Notes under the pieces: model-generated
Database searches by the model: none
What the model saw: the letters and a program-made list of their open reading frames with translations, nothing else
Told to the model about the DNA's origin: nothing
In this document: positions 10,629 to 21,024 of the stretch, one piece after another
Position numbering within the stretch: position 1 is the first letter of the stretch
Layout: the number at the start of each line of letters is the position of its first letter
Position numbers and translations under genes: made by a program
Source of the DNA: Cymbomonas tetramitiformis
Lineage: Eukaryota; Chlorophyta; Pyramimonadophyceae; Pyramimonadales; Pyramimonadaceae
NCBI GenBank assembly: GCA_001247695.2
Contig: LGRX02027858.1
Coordinates: 1-40,664, forward strand
Reading direction: 5' to 3'
Length of the DNA stretch: 40,664 bases

Positions 10629-13600
10629 CTACTTCACGTTTGTCACTTTCATCTTCCGGTACGGCTCACTCAATCCAAGATCCCCCACATGGCGCTTCGC
10701 GCAGCAGAACACCGCGTGAGATAAATAGTGCACCGCGCTAATGAAGTTTGCACGCTTCCTCTCCACGCCGATGAAGGCGCGTCCCATGCGAAGCGCTCCA
10801 ATCCCAGTGGTTCCTGCGGAACACTTAACATCTTTCAATACCCCGGCGTGTCCCTCGCGGCAAAACCAATGCATCCACAATGACACGCACCACTTCCCAT
10901 GAACGGGTCCAGCACCACCATGTCGATGTCGGTTGTGTACCGCTCCACCAACAGCTCCATGAGCTCCACCTTTTTCTGTCCCACCACCAAGGTCTTGCCA
11001 TGCTCTTCGCAGGGCTTACCGCCCTTCAAGCATCCCACTACGGCGCAATCGTGCTTGAAGGTATCCTGCACTTGAACAGCTTGGAAAGGTCGTGCCTGAT
11101 GTTCTACCTCGGTCTGAACGATGTCCATCCTCTGCTCCTCATCCATTTCCTTCCAGCTTGGTTCCCAGCTCTCAGCCAGGTGCTTTTCCAAGGCCTTCTC
11201 AAAAGCCTTCACCTCTTGGTAACTTAGGGCACGCAAAATGTTTCCAGTCCAACAATTCAGCGGGAAATAATCAAAGTCAAGGTCCTTACATTGCTGCCCC
11301 CTGGTTTGGATGCTGGTCTTGAAGTCCAACTTCGGAGCCTCCAGCTTCCGTGCAAAAGTCGTGTACTGGTGTCCCACGGACTTTGGAGTGTTCGTGAAAG
11401 TCGCGTTGTTGCGGTTCCCCTCCGTCACGATGTACCCCGGCATTGTCTTGTACACCTGTGATCCTTCCCCCCTTTTCCCTCCCTTTAAGAAACGTAACAA
11501 AAAAAACAAAAATAAAAGGGTGCCTTCAAAGCAACAAGTGTTACATCGATCCTACCGGGTGCTTCAACGCCTTCCAGCCCGCCTCCAAAGCTCGAAGGGC
11601 TTCACTGTCGCCTAAGGCACACACAATGGTGTCTCCGTCCACCTTTCCCAGATCGGCGTATTTATGAACCTCCGACATGCCATCGTTGTTCGCGCACAGC
11701 TCGTCCAACTTGACTGCGAACGCATCCCAATCCACCTTCGTGTTGTACCCGGTCTTGCTCTCATGGCCCCACGGAACATCCGTGATGACCGCCGCCACAC
11801 AAAACTTATCTTCCGCCGCGTTGTGCGTGATGACGTCCATGGCCCCGAGAGCTTCGCCGAAGTACAGCTGCAACAGCGGGATGCCTTGGGAGTTCATGGC
11901 AACCGATGTCAACACCAACAACTTCTCAGACTCGGCATGTCCGTGTTGATGGATTAACTCCAAGACGTACTCCACCTTCTCATCCTTCACCTTCGTGCCA
12001 CGCGTCACGCCACGGTTCTTCACCGCTACCACCTTCGGCACCTCCACGGACACAATATTGTGCACATGATGCCGTACACCAGGCTTCAACGCCTCCTCAT
12101 TCATCTTCAAGAACTGCCCAATCTCAATGCTCTCCTTCACCGGTCCCTTCTGCTGCGTTCCATTTCGGAGCGTTCCGCCTGCCATCTTCCATTGTCGCAA
12201 CCCTTCGTAGTCCGGGTTCCCTCGCGACACCCCAACCCAAGGCTTCATCCATTCCGCGCAGGGGGCCGGGTCGTCCTCCATGTCCTGCTCATCCTTCTGT
12301 TTCTCCTTGTCGCTAAGCCAAGCCGCGTAAGCGGCATCCTCCTCCTCAAAGGCCTGCAACTCTTGACGTAGCTTCCCCATCTCCGCCCTCTTCTTAGTTA
12401 GATCCTTTCTCTGCTTCTTTGATTTTGGGACATGTTCCCCCGCGTCCTCCGCCGCAAACCAATCCGCCACTTCCTGTCTCTTCCGCTTCCGATCTTCACG
12501 TGTTTCACGAACCTCATCCGACTCCTTTTCAAAGTCAAACTTTCCATCCTCCTCCTCATCGCCCTCCTCATCGCCCTCCTCTTCCTCTTCGTTCTCCTCC
12601 TCCTCGTTCTCCTGACCATCTTCCTCACCAACCGGTTCCTCACCTTCTACCTCCTCATCCCCATCGCCTACCTCGTCATCATCCCCAACCGACGCACCTT
12701 CCTGCGTCTCTTCCTTTTCCTCTTCAACATCCCCATCCGTCTCACCAGCTGCAACTTCCGCAAGGGTCTCGACGCCACTCTCCTGAGCCTCCACAGCAGT
12801 CTCCTCCCACTCAACCATCTCGTTGTGCTTCTTCAGCATGTCCTGCACGACTTTCGGCTCGACATCCCGGTTCAAGCGAGGCAAGTTACTGGTCTTGGAG
12901 CAAGTCTCGTTGGCGTCGAAGAAAGTACCATCGTACCTGTAAACAAAAGTTTAACACCCATCACCTTTCCGCATAAAAAAATAGTTCACGGCTTTAACCA
13001 AACCGTGGTAGATGGACTTACTTTCCGGCGCTCAGGTCCTCCAAGAACTTGGACGCCTCTTCAGTTTTTTTCGCCTTCCCCTTAGAGCTTTGAAGCTCTA
13101 GCTGTGAGCGGACTTCTTGACGAAGCAGCACAAACGAACACAAGTCCGTGAAGGCGCGCGTGGTTCCGACGAAGCCCAAAGTCGCGCATTGCTTCTTCTT
13201 CTTCAAGTGGAGCTCGCCATTCTCGTCCTTCACGGCGAACTTGACGTTCTCGTTCACTTTCAGGAAAACCTGAGACATGTGTTTGTCTTCAGGCGTGATG
13301 GTTGCATGTAACACAATAAAATAAAGACCGGCTTCCACCGTACCTGATATCTTTGTGTCGGATTAAGACGTTGGAATTCCTTGTTGTCGAACAAGGAGTT
13401 GAAGCCGAAGGGGGAATCCTTCCCCAAAGCTTCGCAGTTCTCGCGAAGCAAGGCCTCCAGCCGCTCGTCGGGCCCGATCACCTTTTCGTGGATGTGGGCC
13501 ATCCTCTTGAAGAACATCAACGAGTATAACGAAGGGTCGATGTGAGAGAACAAAACAACCAACTTCTGTGGTTTGGCCACGGTCTTGTCAATGGAGGACA

Positions 13601-15239
13601 TCAGCCATTTGAAGGAGGTGTAGTCGTCGAAAAAAGTTTTTTTCTTGGACCCCTTCTCGTTCTGGACGATGCGCGAGAGGGCGAGGCATGTAACCTCCTC
13701 CTTGGTGATGTCCTCCGACACCACGATGACGTTGCATTCCAGAAACCTTTTGTCCCGGGCCTCTAGTTTTTTTCCGCCTACCACGGCGCCATCTTGGAAG
13801 GCACGAGTGAAAAACTCGTGCCTACCATGTCCGTCAATGGCAATGTACCGCTTACTGAAAACAAAAACAAACACAGCACGCCATTTAAAACGACAAAGAA
13901 CATGGGTTAAAGGGTTAGAGAAACTATTTATAAAAAAATATATAAAGTGTTTACTTCAGCTAAAGCTACCACTGGCTGTCTAGCATCCACAAAGGACATT
14001 GCGTCCTACGTATTTTTGCGTTTCGCTCAGCGTCTTTTTTATTCTTGAGTCTCCTCTTAGCTACTGCCACGTTTGGAACATTATACCAGCTAATGGGAAC
14101 ATGGTTCTTCCTGCAAGAATCTTCCTCATCTTCTGAGGATGTAACATCTTCAAGCAACACTAGCTTAAAACCCCCTGTCTAAAATGCAACGCCTACGTCT
14201 AGTAATTTCTTTGTTGATCCTAATTCTTTCAGCTTCTCGGTTCATTGCACGTCTTCTTTGAAAGGCGCGCACGCCTTTAAACAGATCTCTGCAACATGTA
14301 ACATCTACAAGCAAACTCGCTCTGACACCGCATGTTCTTCTTTCGAGCAAGAGTCCTGAAGGGAGTCAGTAGACCTGCAGATGAACAGCAAATAAACAAG
14401 AAGAAAGTCACCATGCAAAACCAAGAAGAGTTCAAGCACTAACCTTTTTTTGCTGAATAAGAAAAGCGTTCATCGATGAACGCAAAAGCGTTCATCGATG
14501 AACGCTTTTTAAAAAACACTGCTAAAGAAACAAGTGTTTTGACCGGTTTAAAGAAAAGTGTTCATCGATGAACGCTTTCTTTATTTTGTTTCTGAAGCTT
14601 GAGTATTTTAAACTGTTTTTAAGAAAGCGTTCATCGATGAACGCTTTTCTTAGTTTTCCTTGTATTTTTCCTGAGAAAAAAGCTGAATCACACAGAAATA
14701 TCGCAGCTTTTGCAACTCCAAACCGCAAAGTTTTAGGAAAAATACAAGGAAAACTAAGAAAAGCGCTCATCGATGAACGCTTTCTTAAAAACAGTTTAAA
14801 ATACTCAAGCTTCAGAAACAAAATAAAGAAAGCGTTCATCGATGAACACTTTTCTTTAAACCTGTTAAAACACTTGTTTCTTTAGCAGTGTTTTTTAAAA
14901 AGCGTTCATCGATGAACGCTTTTTCACACTTGTCTCTTCTACCTTTTGTCAGCGCAGTTCTTCAAGAAGGTTTAGTGAAACTTACCCGTGGGCCTTAGGA
15001 TCTCCTTTTTTGGCGCGGCGCCAGATCATGGTTTGGGAAAGGTCGATGCCGTTTTTCTCAACGGACTTCTCCACGTTGACACCGTTGTGATTGTGTCCTC
15101 TTGGGTTGTCAGCGAAAGAGCAGTCCGCGAGCTTCAGCACTTTCTGCTCAACGAAACGCTGTTCCATCACGTCCGCGTAAACCAACCTTTCCGTGTTGCC
15201 ATCCCCGGACTTCTTGGTGGTTCCTTTTTTTGCAGGCAT
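10629..15239 (-). CDS. ParB-like domain fused to class-beta amino DNA methyltransferase (six exons, 1,047 aa)
   Basis: Splice sites with consistent phase give exons 15239-14986, 13854-13344, 13269-13022, 12936-11556, 11455-10891 and 10813-10629. The intact frame is 1,047 codons plus stop. Residues about 25-110 resemble a ParB/sulfiredoxin-fold nuclease domain: a DNPRGHNHNG segment, an SVEKNG helix, then RYIAIDGHGRHEFF, where ParB proteins have a GHRR motif. That motif is assembled across intron 1. A long Glu/Asp-rich coil in exon 4 follows. The methyltransferase part has catalytic TDVPWG (about 723-728; DPPY/DPPW/SPPW family) and, nearer the C-terminus, GQKKVELMELL and LDPFMGSG, completed after splicing by TTGIGALRMGRAFIGVE. 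The order IV before I is the class-beta order. Such enzymes make N6-methyladenine or N4-methylcytosine. Which base is used cannot be told here. It shares a divergent promoter with the transposase. Confidence 0.82.
13966..14350 (-). other. Two short basic reading frames inside methyltransferase intron 1
   Basis: Frames 14350-14165 and 14160-13966 lie in the 1.1-kb intron. Both are rich in Arg/Lys near their ends (RRRAMNREAERIRINK and KRRLKNKKDAERNAK) and are preceded by a VT-S/C-rich segment. The similarity suggests a duplicated exon of a small basic peptide or unused alternative exons. Neither has a recognised domain, and neither is needed for the methyltransferase frame. They may be chance. 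Confidence 0.2.
14461..14925. repeat. Fold-back in intron 1 of the methyltransferase gene with seven GTTCATCGATGAAC sites
   Basis: The left arm, roughly 14483-14675, and the right arm, roughly 14730-14925, are near-perfect inverted copies around a ~55-70 bp spacer. Palindromes lie at 14468-14481, 14490-14503, 14560-14573, 14629-14642, 14765-14778 (one mismatch), 14834-14847 and 14904-14917. A transcript of the unspliced intron would form a hairpin of about 190 bp. The two arms translate to the same ~100-residue peptide in opposite directions, an artefact of the symmetry. Confidence 0.92.
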
Positions 15240-15690
15240 CTTTGCTTGTTTCTTTTGACTTTAAATCTTTGCGCTTTTTATTTGGCGGCTAGAGTTCTTT
15301 ACTAGCTCTCAACTGTCTTCAGGTTTTCTTCGACTTCTCTTTCCGAAACACGTCGACTCCTTTGGTCAGTGTCGTTCTCGACTCGATATTTTTTCGCCTC
15401 GATATTTTTTTTTAAATTTTCAAAGCGTTTCCTCGAGTCGAATATTTTGAAGGTTTCGCCTCGACTCGACACTCGACTCGATTTTTTCCTTCGCCTCTCT
15501 TTCCGAAACAGCTAGACTCGTTTGGTCGGTGTCGTTCTCGACTCGACTCGAAAATTTCCCAGCCGTCGCCTCGACTCGATTTTATTTCGGCGTCGCCTTT
15601 TATTTTGGCGACTAGAGTTTTTTAAGGCCTCTCCTCGACACTTTCACTTCGGGAGTGCATTTATTTTACCGACTTCCTAGGGCTAATGCA
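15240..15690. promoter_or_regulatory. Divergent promoter region with CTCGACTCGA repeats
   Basis: The 451 bp between the two start codons holds repeated CTCGACTCGA words (15371-15400, 15461-15482, 15536-15550, 15566-15580). It also holds a diverged duplicate of a ~60-bp block beginning TCTCTTTCCGAAACA (near 15337 and 15497). TCGAGTCGA is self-complementary around its centre. The position between two divergent genes makes it the likely shared promoter. No TATA box stands out. Confidence 0.5.
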
Positions 15691-18600
15691 ATGTCCACTC
15701 AATTTGTTACTTTTCGCTGCCTTGAAACCGGGGATGTCGTTCGTGAAATTCCTATTGTTTGGCATCTTGGAGACCCTTTTGTGACTAGCGACACACTTTG
15801 CAATGTTTTTAGTCTTGACAAGAAAGAAGATCTTTCCGTCACCTCCGAGTACGATGACTCCGTTGCTTGCTCTTTGGACCTGTTTCCCGTTCACGCGGGC
15901 TTCTTGCACAATGTGTACGGTACTCCTACCGACGACAACATGCCAATCTTGGTAAGCGACAGCGAAAGCGATGACAGCGATGATGAAGAAGACATTATTT
16001 ACACCGGCGAGTGCAAGACTCCCCGGTTCTCACCAAACACGAAGCCCAAGCCCACGGAGTCCGTCGCTTCGACAAACCTTTCCAAGTCCGACTCGACTTC
16101 CAGTCACGCCTCTTCTTTTAAGTGGCCCGCAGATTGCAAACGTGTGAACAAGGTCCCCTTCGACGTCGATGGCAATGTAACTTTTGGTCACCACATGTCC
16201 TCACCTCTTCCTAAACCAACCGGGAAGGGCGGTCTACCGCTGAACAAACTTGACTTCCATGTCACGAACCGTTCTTGGTCCCACGCCTGCGCCACAACTT
16301 GGGCGGAGGTAACCCGACAAGATGCTGTCAAGGACTGCAACTCTCAAGTTCGACTTCAAAACTGCCTTGGAGAAAAACTTTGCAGGAATACGGAGTGCTC
16401 TTTCTTTAAAACCCATGACAAAGAGTTCGTTCAGACAAGTTCTCAACAACGTGGCAAACGCTCCGCTTCCGCTTTCCTCGGCGTTGAGGTATTTTAATCC
16501 CAAGGTTTTCCCGTACACTTTCCCCACTTTTCCAGTAGGACCTTACGCTTTTCTTTTCTTCTTTCAGATTGAAGGCCCTCCATGCAAAAAGTGTCAAGAA
16601 CCCATGGAAGTTATTACCTGTGGTGCCCGGGCTACTTTGGTCCGCATCGACCTTCCCGCAGCCGAAGGCCACCTACTGCTCTTTAGACACGAAGGCACCC
16701 ATGCCTGCCAACCCATGGATAAAAAGGGGAAGGCCGTTGTTTCCAAAGAAACCCAAGACGCCATCAAAGAAGCCCTTCCCGTTTTCGGTGGTCGCTTCAC
16801 TTCCGAGAAGCTGAAGAACTCCGCCACAACGGTTGCCTTCGAGAAGATGCTTTCCTCTCCGGACGGCTCTCCCATCGACGTGTACAAGGTATCGCCCTAT
16901 TTTTGTGTTACCTTTCCGTTATACGTCGGGGACATGTTATTCTTAATGCATGGTTCCATTTTAGGTGGCCCGCGAAATGCAAGACGCTCGCGCCGTCCGC
17001 GACGTGATGAAAGAACACCGTGCGACTCAACGTGCCCCCGAGCGTGCTGCTGATGACGAGGTCAAGGAAATGAAACGGATCCTAGACTCAAAGGGATACC
17101 GTACTCTTCTTTTCGACACCGCACCTCTGAACTGGTTCATGTGCCCCCTGGACTTGCCGTGGTCCCCCGCGAAGATCATGCTGTTGATGGACCGCATTCT
17201 CGGCAAGCCTCCGTTCATCGGTTGCTACGCATGTTCTGATGGTGGCCACAGTTGCATTAACGGTCGCGTTGTCGAGAAGGTTGCAACGGTCGTGCCCGGA
17301 ATTGGGTTGATAAAACTAGCAACCTTCGTGTTGCCGGCGGGTGAACGCGGTGTGGATGAGGAGAAGATGTGGCAAGGCATCGACTACGCTTGCCGGACGG
17401 TGGCCATGGAGGACGCCGACTTCGCGAAATATCGAGACAAGGAGGTTTGGGTAAAGACCAACCCAAAAGGTGAGATTTGCTTTCGTCCCGTCGGTTTCGT
17501 CCGTGACGCGGGTGGCGGAGGCTGGATCGGCATCCGCTTGAACTACAACAAGTTCATGCGCCGGGAGGACCGAAAGAAGTACATGACGCGGGACGAGGCG
17601 GGCAACTCGTTGGAGAAAGGCTGTGACTTGCACCTCGTTGCGAACATGGGGATACACGCTCGGTGTTTGGACAAGAGTTTCGAGGAGACCCAGTTCCGGA
17701 CACTGTTCACACGGTGGTACGAAGCACAAGCCCCCAGACGTGTGATGGACGCACGTGCGCGCCTCTTCGACTTCATCATGGAGCAAGAGAGCAAGAGCGT
17801 GCAATCCTCTTTGTCTTCGCTCGTTTTATTTTACGAAGGTGAAGGCGAACGCACCCTGCAGCTTTTCACACAAAGCAAAGGGGCTAACCCGGCGGAGCAA
17901 CTCTTCTCCAAGGACGGCAAACTGATCGGCGTGAATCTGCCGGCCTCCGAGTTCTTGCACCTGGAGAACGTGACGTACATCACTCAGTCCGCCTGGTTGG
18001 AGCACGTAGGAGAAGGTGGCCACAGCCAGCGGGACTCCCGCACGAACACCCTCTACGATGAGCGGCGAAGGGTGTACACCGCCATGCAACGCGCACGCCA
18101 CACCGCGTACGACGTCCTTGAGGAGGTGCGTGAAATATATGTCACTCCTGGTCCAGTGACGACGGAGACACGCAGTCACCGACCAAACCAAGTCCGATCG
18201 ATGGGGAAGAGGACTAAGACTAGGGTGACGATCGACGAGCCTGGAACGCCGACTCCGGCCATCAAGTTGGTGCGGGCATGCCTCGAGAACCCTTTGGAGT
18301 TCCAATGGCAGTTCGACCCAAACACCGAGGACCCGGCCGCCCGTTATGTTTGGCAGTCTTCCCAAGAGGTGGACGAGGCTCTCGTGGTGCAATATTTGGA
18401 GACCGCGGTGCACTTTCATTCCGAACATCGCTACGTGGACACTCGCCGCGTGTCCGTCGGGTCTTTGGACGAGGTGCGGTACCAGACAAGCACCACGAAA
18501 GGCCACGCGCAAATGTTGGCTCGCATGTTCTTGCAGCCTGACAAGCGCTTGAAAGTGATACAGGTTGGCCAACCCACCGTCCGTTTAACCGCACGTGGAA

Positions 18601-19268
18601 GACACGACGGCTTCCTGGACCGCAGTTACACCTTGTCCTCTGGTCGAGGTGAACCCTCGCGGGTGATATTTGGTCATCTGGCTCGGGCGGCGCAACAACG
18701 CATCAGCTGCTCATGCTACTCATGGCGCCAAACGATGACTCGCGTGGGAAGGTCGACTTCGGTGAAGCTTTGCTTGTGCCTGTCCACCCTCCTATTCCGC
18801 GCGGGGTTCAAACCTGGACATGCATTTTACGTGCAATCGGGGTTTACCACGGAGGAGATCGACGACATCTTAACGGCGCTGGGATCCCGCCTCACCACCG
18901 GCGATCGTGTCGGGAGTGAGGAACTGGCCTACGGGCAATGGATGGTGGTGCCCGGTACCGGTAGGAAAGCAAGATGCGCGGCCTCCGAGTCCCGCAAGGG
19001 TTGCGTGACAGCGAAGACCCACAAGCAATCCCAGCCCATCCTTTCAAAGGATGGCCCAAGGGTGGTGGTCATGGGTCGGCGCAAGGTGAATGGTCAGTGG
19101 GTAAACCACAAGTTTCAATTCTGTCTTCTCCACCAGTGTTGCGCTACGGTATTGCCCAACTACTGTGATGTACCGCCTTCACCTACGGACCTGGTTGTGG
19201 CACATGGGTTGTCACTAACTAGGGAACAACGGCTTGGAGCTGGGGCCTTGACCTTTCAAGAGCAGTAA
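15691..19268 (+). CDS. Mutator-like (MULE) DDE transposase candidate, three exons, about 1,140 aa
   Basis: Exons 15691-16488, 16568-16888 and 16965-19268 join in phase 0. The start ATG at 15691 is the first in the frame. Exon 1 has a Ser/Asp/Glu-rich disordered stretch and ends with a Cys cluster (CLGEKLCRNTECSFF). Exon 2 continues with CKKC and FRHEGTHAC (about 305-313), reminiscent of the C2HC/C2H2 WRKY-GCM1/FLYWCH zinc domains of MULE transposases. Exon 3 has a candidate catalytic Asp in FVRDAG (about 554), followed by CDLHLVANM (about 593). The latter is the CxxH motif found in MULEs between the second Asp and the Glu. Further acidic candidates follow, but I cannot assign the first Asp or the Glu. 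Around 18700-18850 another frame reads more naturally (KVDFGEALLVPV), so a compensated frameshift is possible. A KDZ-type transposase is the main alternative. Confidence 0.62.
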
Positions 19269-19387
19269 CTCAGGTACGAAAGCGACATTGTTGTTTGCAC
19301 GGTTTGTTGGGCTTTGGACTAACGTAATTGTTTTTCCACAGGTACCACACATTGGGAAATATGCGACTGAGTGTCCAGGGATAATGG
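19269..19387 (+). other. Probable 3' UTR with an intron after the transposase stop
   Basis: Just after the TAA, CTCAG|GTACG forms a donor. TTTTTCCACAG|GTACC near 19332-19345 forms an acceptor. The spliced tail would run into the inner edge of the right inverted repeat. An alternative C-terminus for the transposase by splicing cannot be excluded. Confidence 0.35.
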
Positions 19388-20717
19388 GAAAGTTAGTTAG
19401 GGATCTTGGCGAGAAGTATGTTTTGAACCGAACTGGGGGGCCGGCCACCGGGACTTGTGGTTAGTAGTGGTCCGCGAAAGCACGTGAAAAACCAATGGAG
19501 AACGTAGTTGGTCAATGCACGAAGCCGAGTAGGCGATGGGGCGAAGGGCACAAGAAAGGGTGAAGTCGTGTTAAACTCTGGAGGCAAAACATGCGCGCCG
19601 GTAACTTTGCTTTGAATATTGATTTGAAGCTTTATATTTTACGTGAACAAGCGTTCTAATCTAGTGAATAGTACAAGCGTCCAAAGCGTTTAAGTGTTTG
19701 CGTGTTTAATTTTTTCTGTCCGTGTTCTTCGGTATTTAAGAGAAGTCCGGGCGCGCGTCGTAACTGGAGTTGGTGACCTAGCGGTAGTCGGCTGTTTTAT
19801 GCCTGAAATAAGGGGAAAAAACGGGGCAACCCCCATAAAATAGGAACAAAGCCAACCAAAGATATTCCTGAAAGTGTAGAAAAATTCTGGGTTTTTTCCA
19901 AAATTTTCAAATTTTAAAAAAACGCCGAAAAGGCCTGAAAATCATAGAAAACTGAAAAAAATTATATTGGTTCATCGATGAACCCCCCAAAAAATAATTC
20001 ATGAAAGCAGACGTAAAAAGTATCATTTTGCTACAGATTTTCAAAAAAAATAAATTAGCTTAAAAATGCGTGAAATATTGTACAAGTTCAATTAAAAATT
20101 TATGTTTTCTTAACACAAAAAACCCCATAAATCTTCCTTAATTCAGGGTGAAAAAGATAATTTCTTTAGTGAAAATCAGGAATATTTCTTAAACCCTAAA
20201 ACAACCGGGAAATTAAATAAAATTACATTCAACTTGGGAAAATCTTAAACCCTAGATTCGGTCAAATTTTCAATTTTTTCAGGGCCTCCCCTTGTAAAAC
20301 ACCCCAAAACCCAAAAAGGCCTGAAATTCATATAAAACTAGAAGAAAAAAAAGGGGTTCATCGATGAACCCCCAAAAACATATTTCATAAAAATCAGACG
20401 TATCAAGTATCATTTTGCTACCGAGTTTCGAAAAAATTTTGAAGCTTAAAAAGGCGTAAAATATTGTAGAACTTCAATTGAAAATTTATGTTTTCTTAAC
20501 ACAAAAACCCCATAAACCTTCCTTATTTCAGGCTGAAAAAGATGATTTTTTTATTGAAAATCAGGAATATTTCTTAAACCCTAAAACAACCGGAAAATTA
20601 AATAAAATTACATTCCACTCGGGAAAATCTTAAACCCTAGATTCGGTCAAATTTTCAGTTTTTTCAGGGCCTCCCATTGTAAAACTCCCCAACTCCCAAA
20701 ACTCCCAAACTCCCCAA
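19388..20717 (-). repeat. Right terminal inverted repeat of the 11.2-kb element
   Basis: This is the reverse complement of 9482-10613, with the same two-subunit structure and GTTCATCGATGAAC at 19970-19983 and 20356-20369. It carries about 200 bp (roughly 19650-19850) that has no counterpart in the left repeat. The arms are therefore not identical and have evolved separately or come from different copies. Confidence 0.9.
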
Positions 20718-21024
20718 ATGTGTAGAATGGGTGAGGGCGGAGACTGTGCGCGTAGCTGGCGAGACGTGCGACTCCGTCCCGTGTTGTGCGTAGCACTCAC
20801 GGGTCCATTGCTGAATGGTGGCAAGGGACTCCGCCGCACGTTGGTCGTGTAACAGGAGCCGGTTGACGACTGGGGCGTAGAAAACCGGGTCGAGCGACTT
20901 GATGAAGAGGGACTTGACCTCCTTGTCGTCGAGTGTGCTCTTCCGCCGAGCGGACCGGAGAGCGGCGTTGAAGGCGGCGATAGCCCGCGACGGGTCGAAC
21001 TGGTTGATCTTGATGGCCAGAAGG
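20718..21024 (-). pseudogene. Gag-like retrotransposon gene, 3' fragment
   Basis: On the minus strand the frame reads LLAIKINQFDPSRAIAAFNA, then LDDKEVKSLFIKSLDPVFY and ESLATIQQWTREC. This is helical, Gag-capsid-like sequence. It is the direct continuation of the frame at 33455-32902: removing element B with one AGG copy restores an uninterrupted reading frame. On its other side the frame stops where the inverted repeat of the 11.2-kb element begins. No protease, reverse transcriptase or integrase follows within the window. Confidence 0.6.

Larger units (their letters stand above)
9482..20717. mobile_element. 11.2-kb Mutator-like element with long inverted repeats and a ParB-methyltransferase gene
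   Basis: The element is bounded by inverted repeats of more than 1 kb that begin TTGGGGAGTTTGGGAG on the left and end with the reverse complement on the right. Inside are two divergently transcribed multi-exon genes: a DDE transposase candidate (15691-19268, +) and a ParB-like/DNA methyltransferase fusion (15239-10629, -). Long inverted repeats, a WRKY/FLYWCH-like zinc cluster and a CxxH motif in the transposase point to the MULE superfamily. No matching 8-11 bp target duplication is visible. The two flanks belong to different genes, so the present copy may be recombinant or misassembled. Confidence 0.72.

Noticed and set aside
12432..13085. 217-codon + strand Leu/Phe-rich frame that could pass for a membrane protein
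   Set aside because: It is antisense to the Glu/Asp-rich stretch of the methyltransferase exon, which yields spurious hydrophobic runs.
14522..14885. Mirror-image ~105-codon frames on both strands
   Set aside because: Both derive from the arms of the intronic fold-back, not from two genes.
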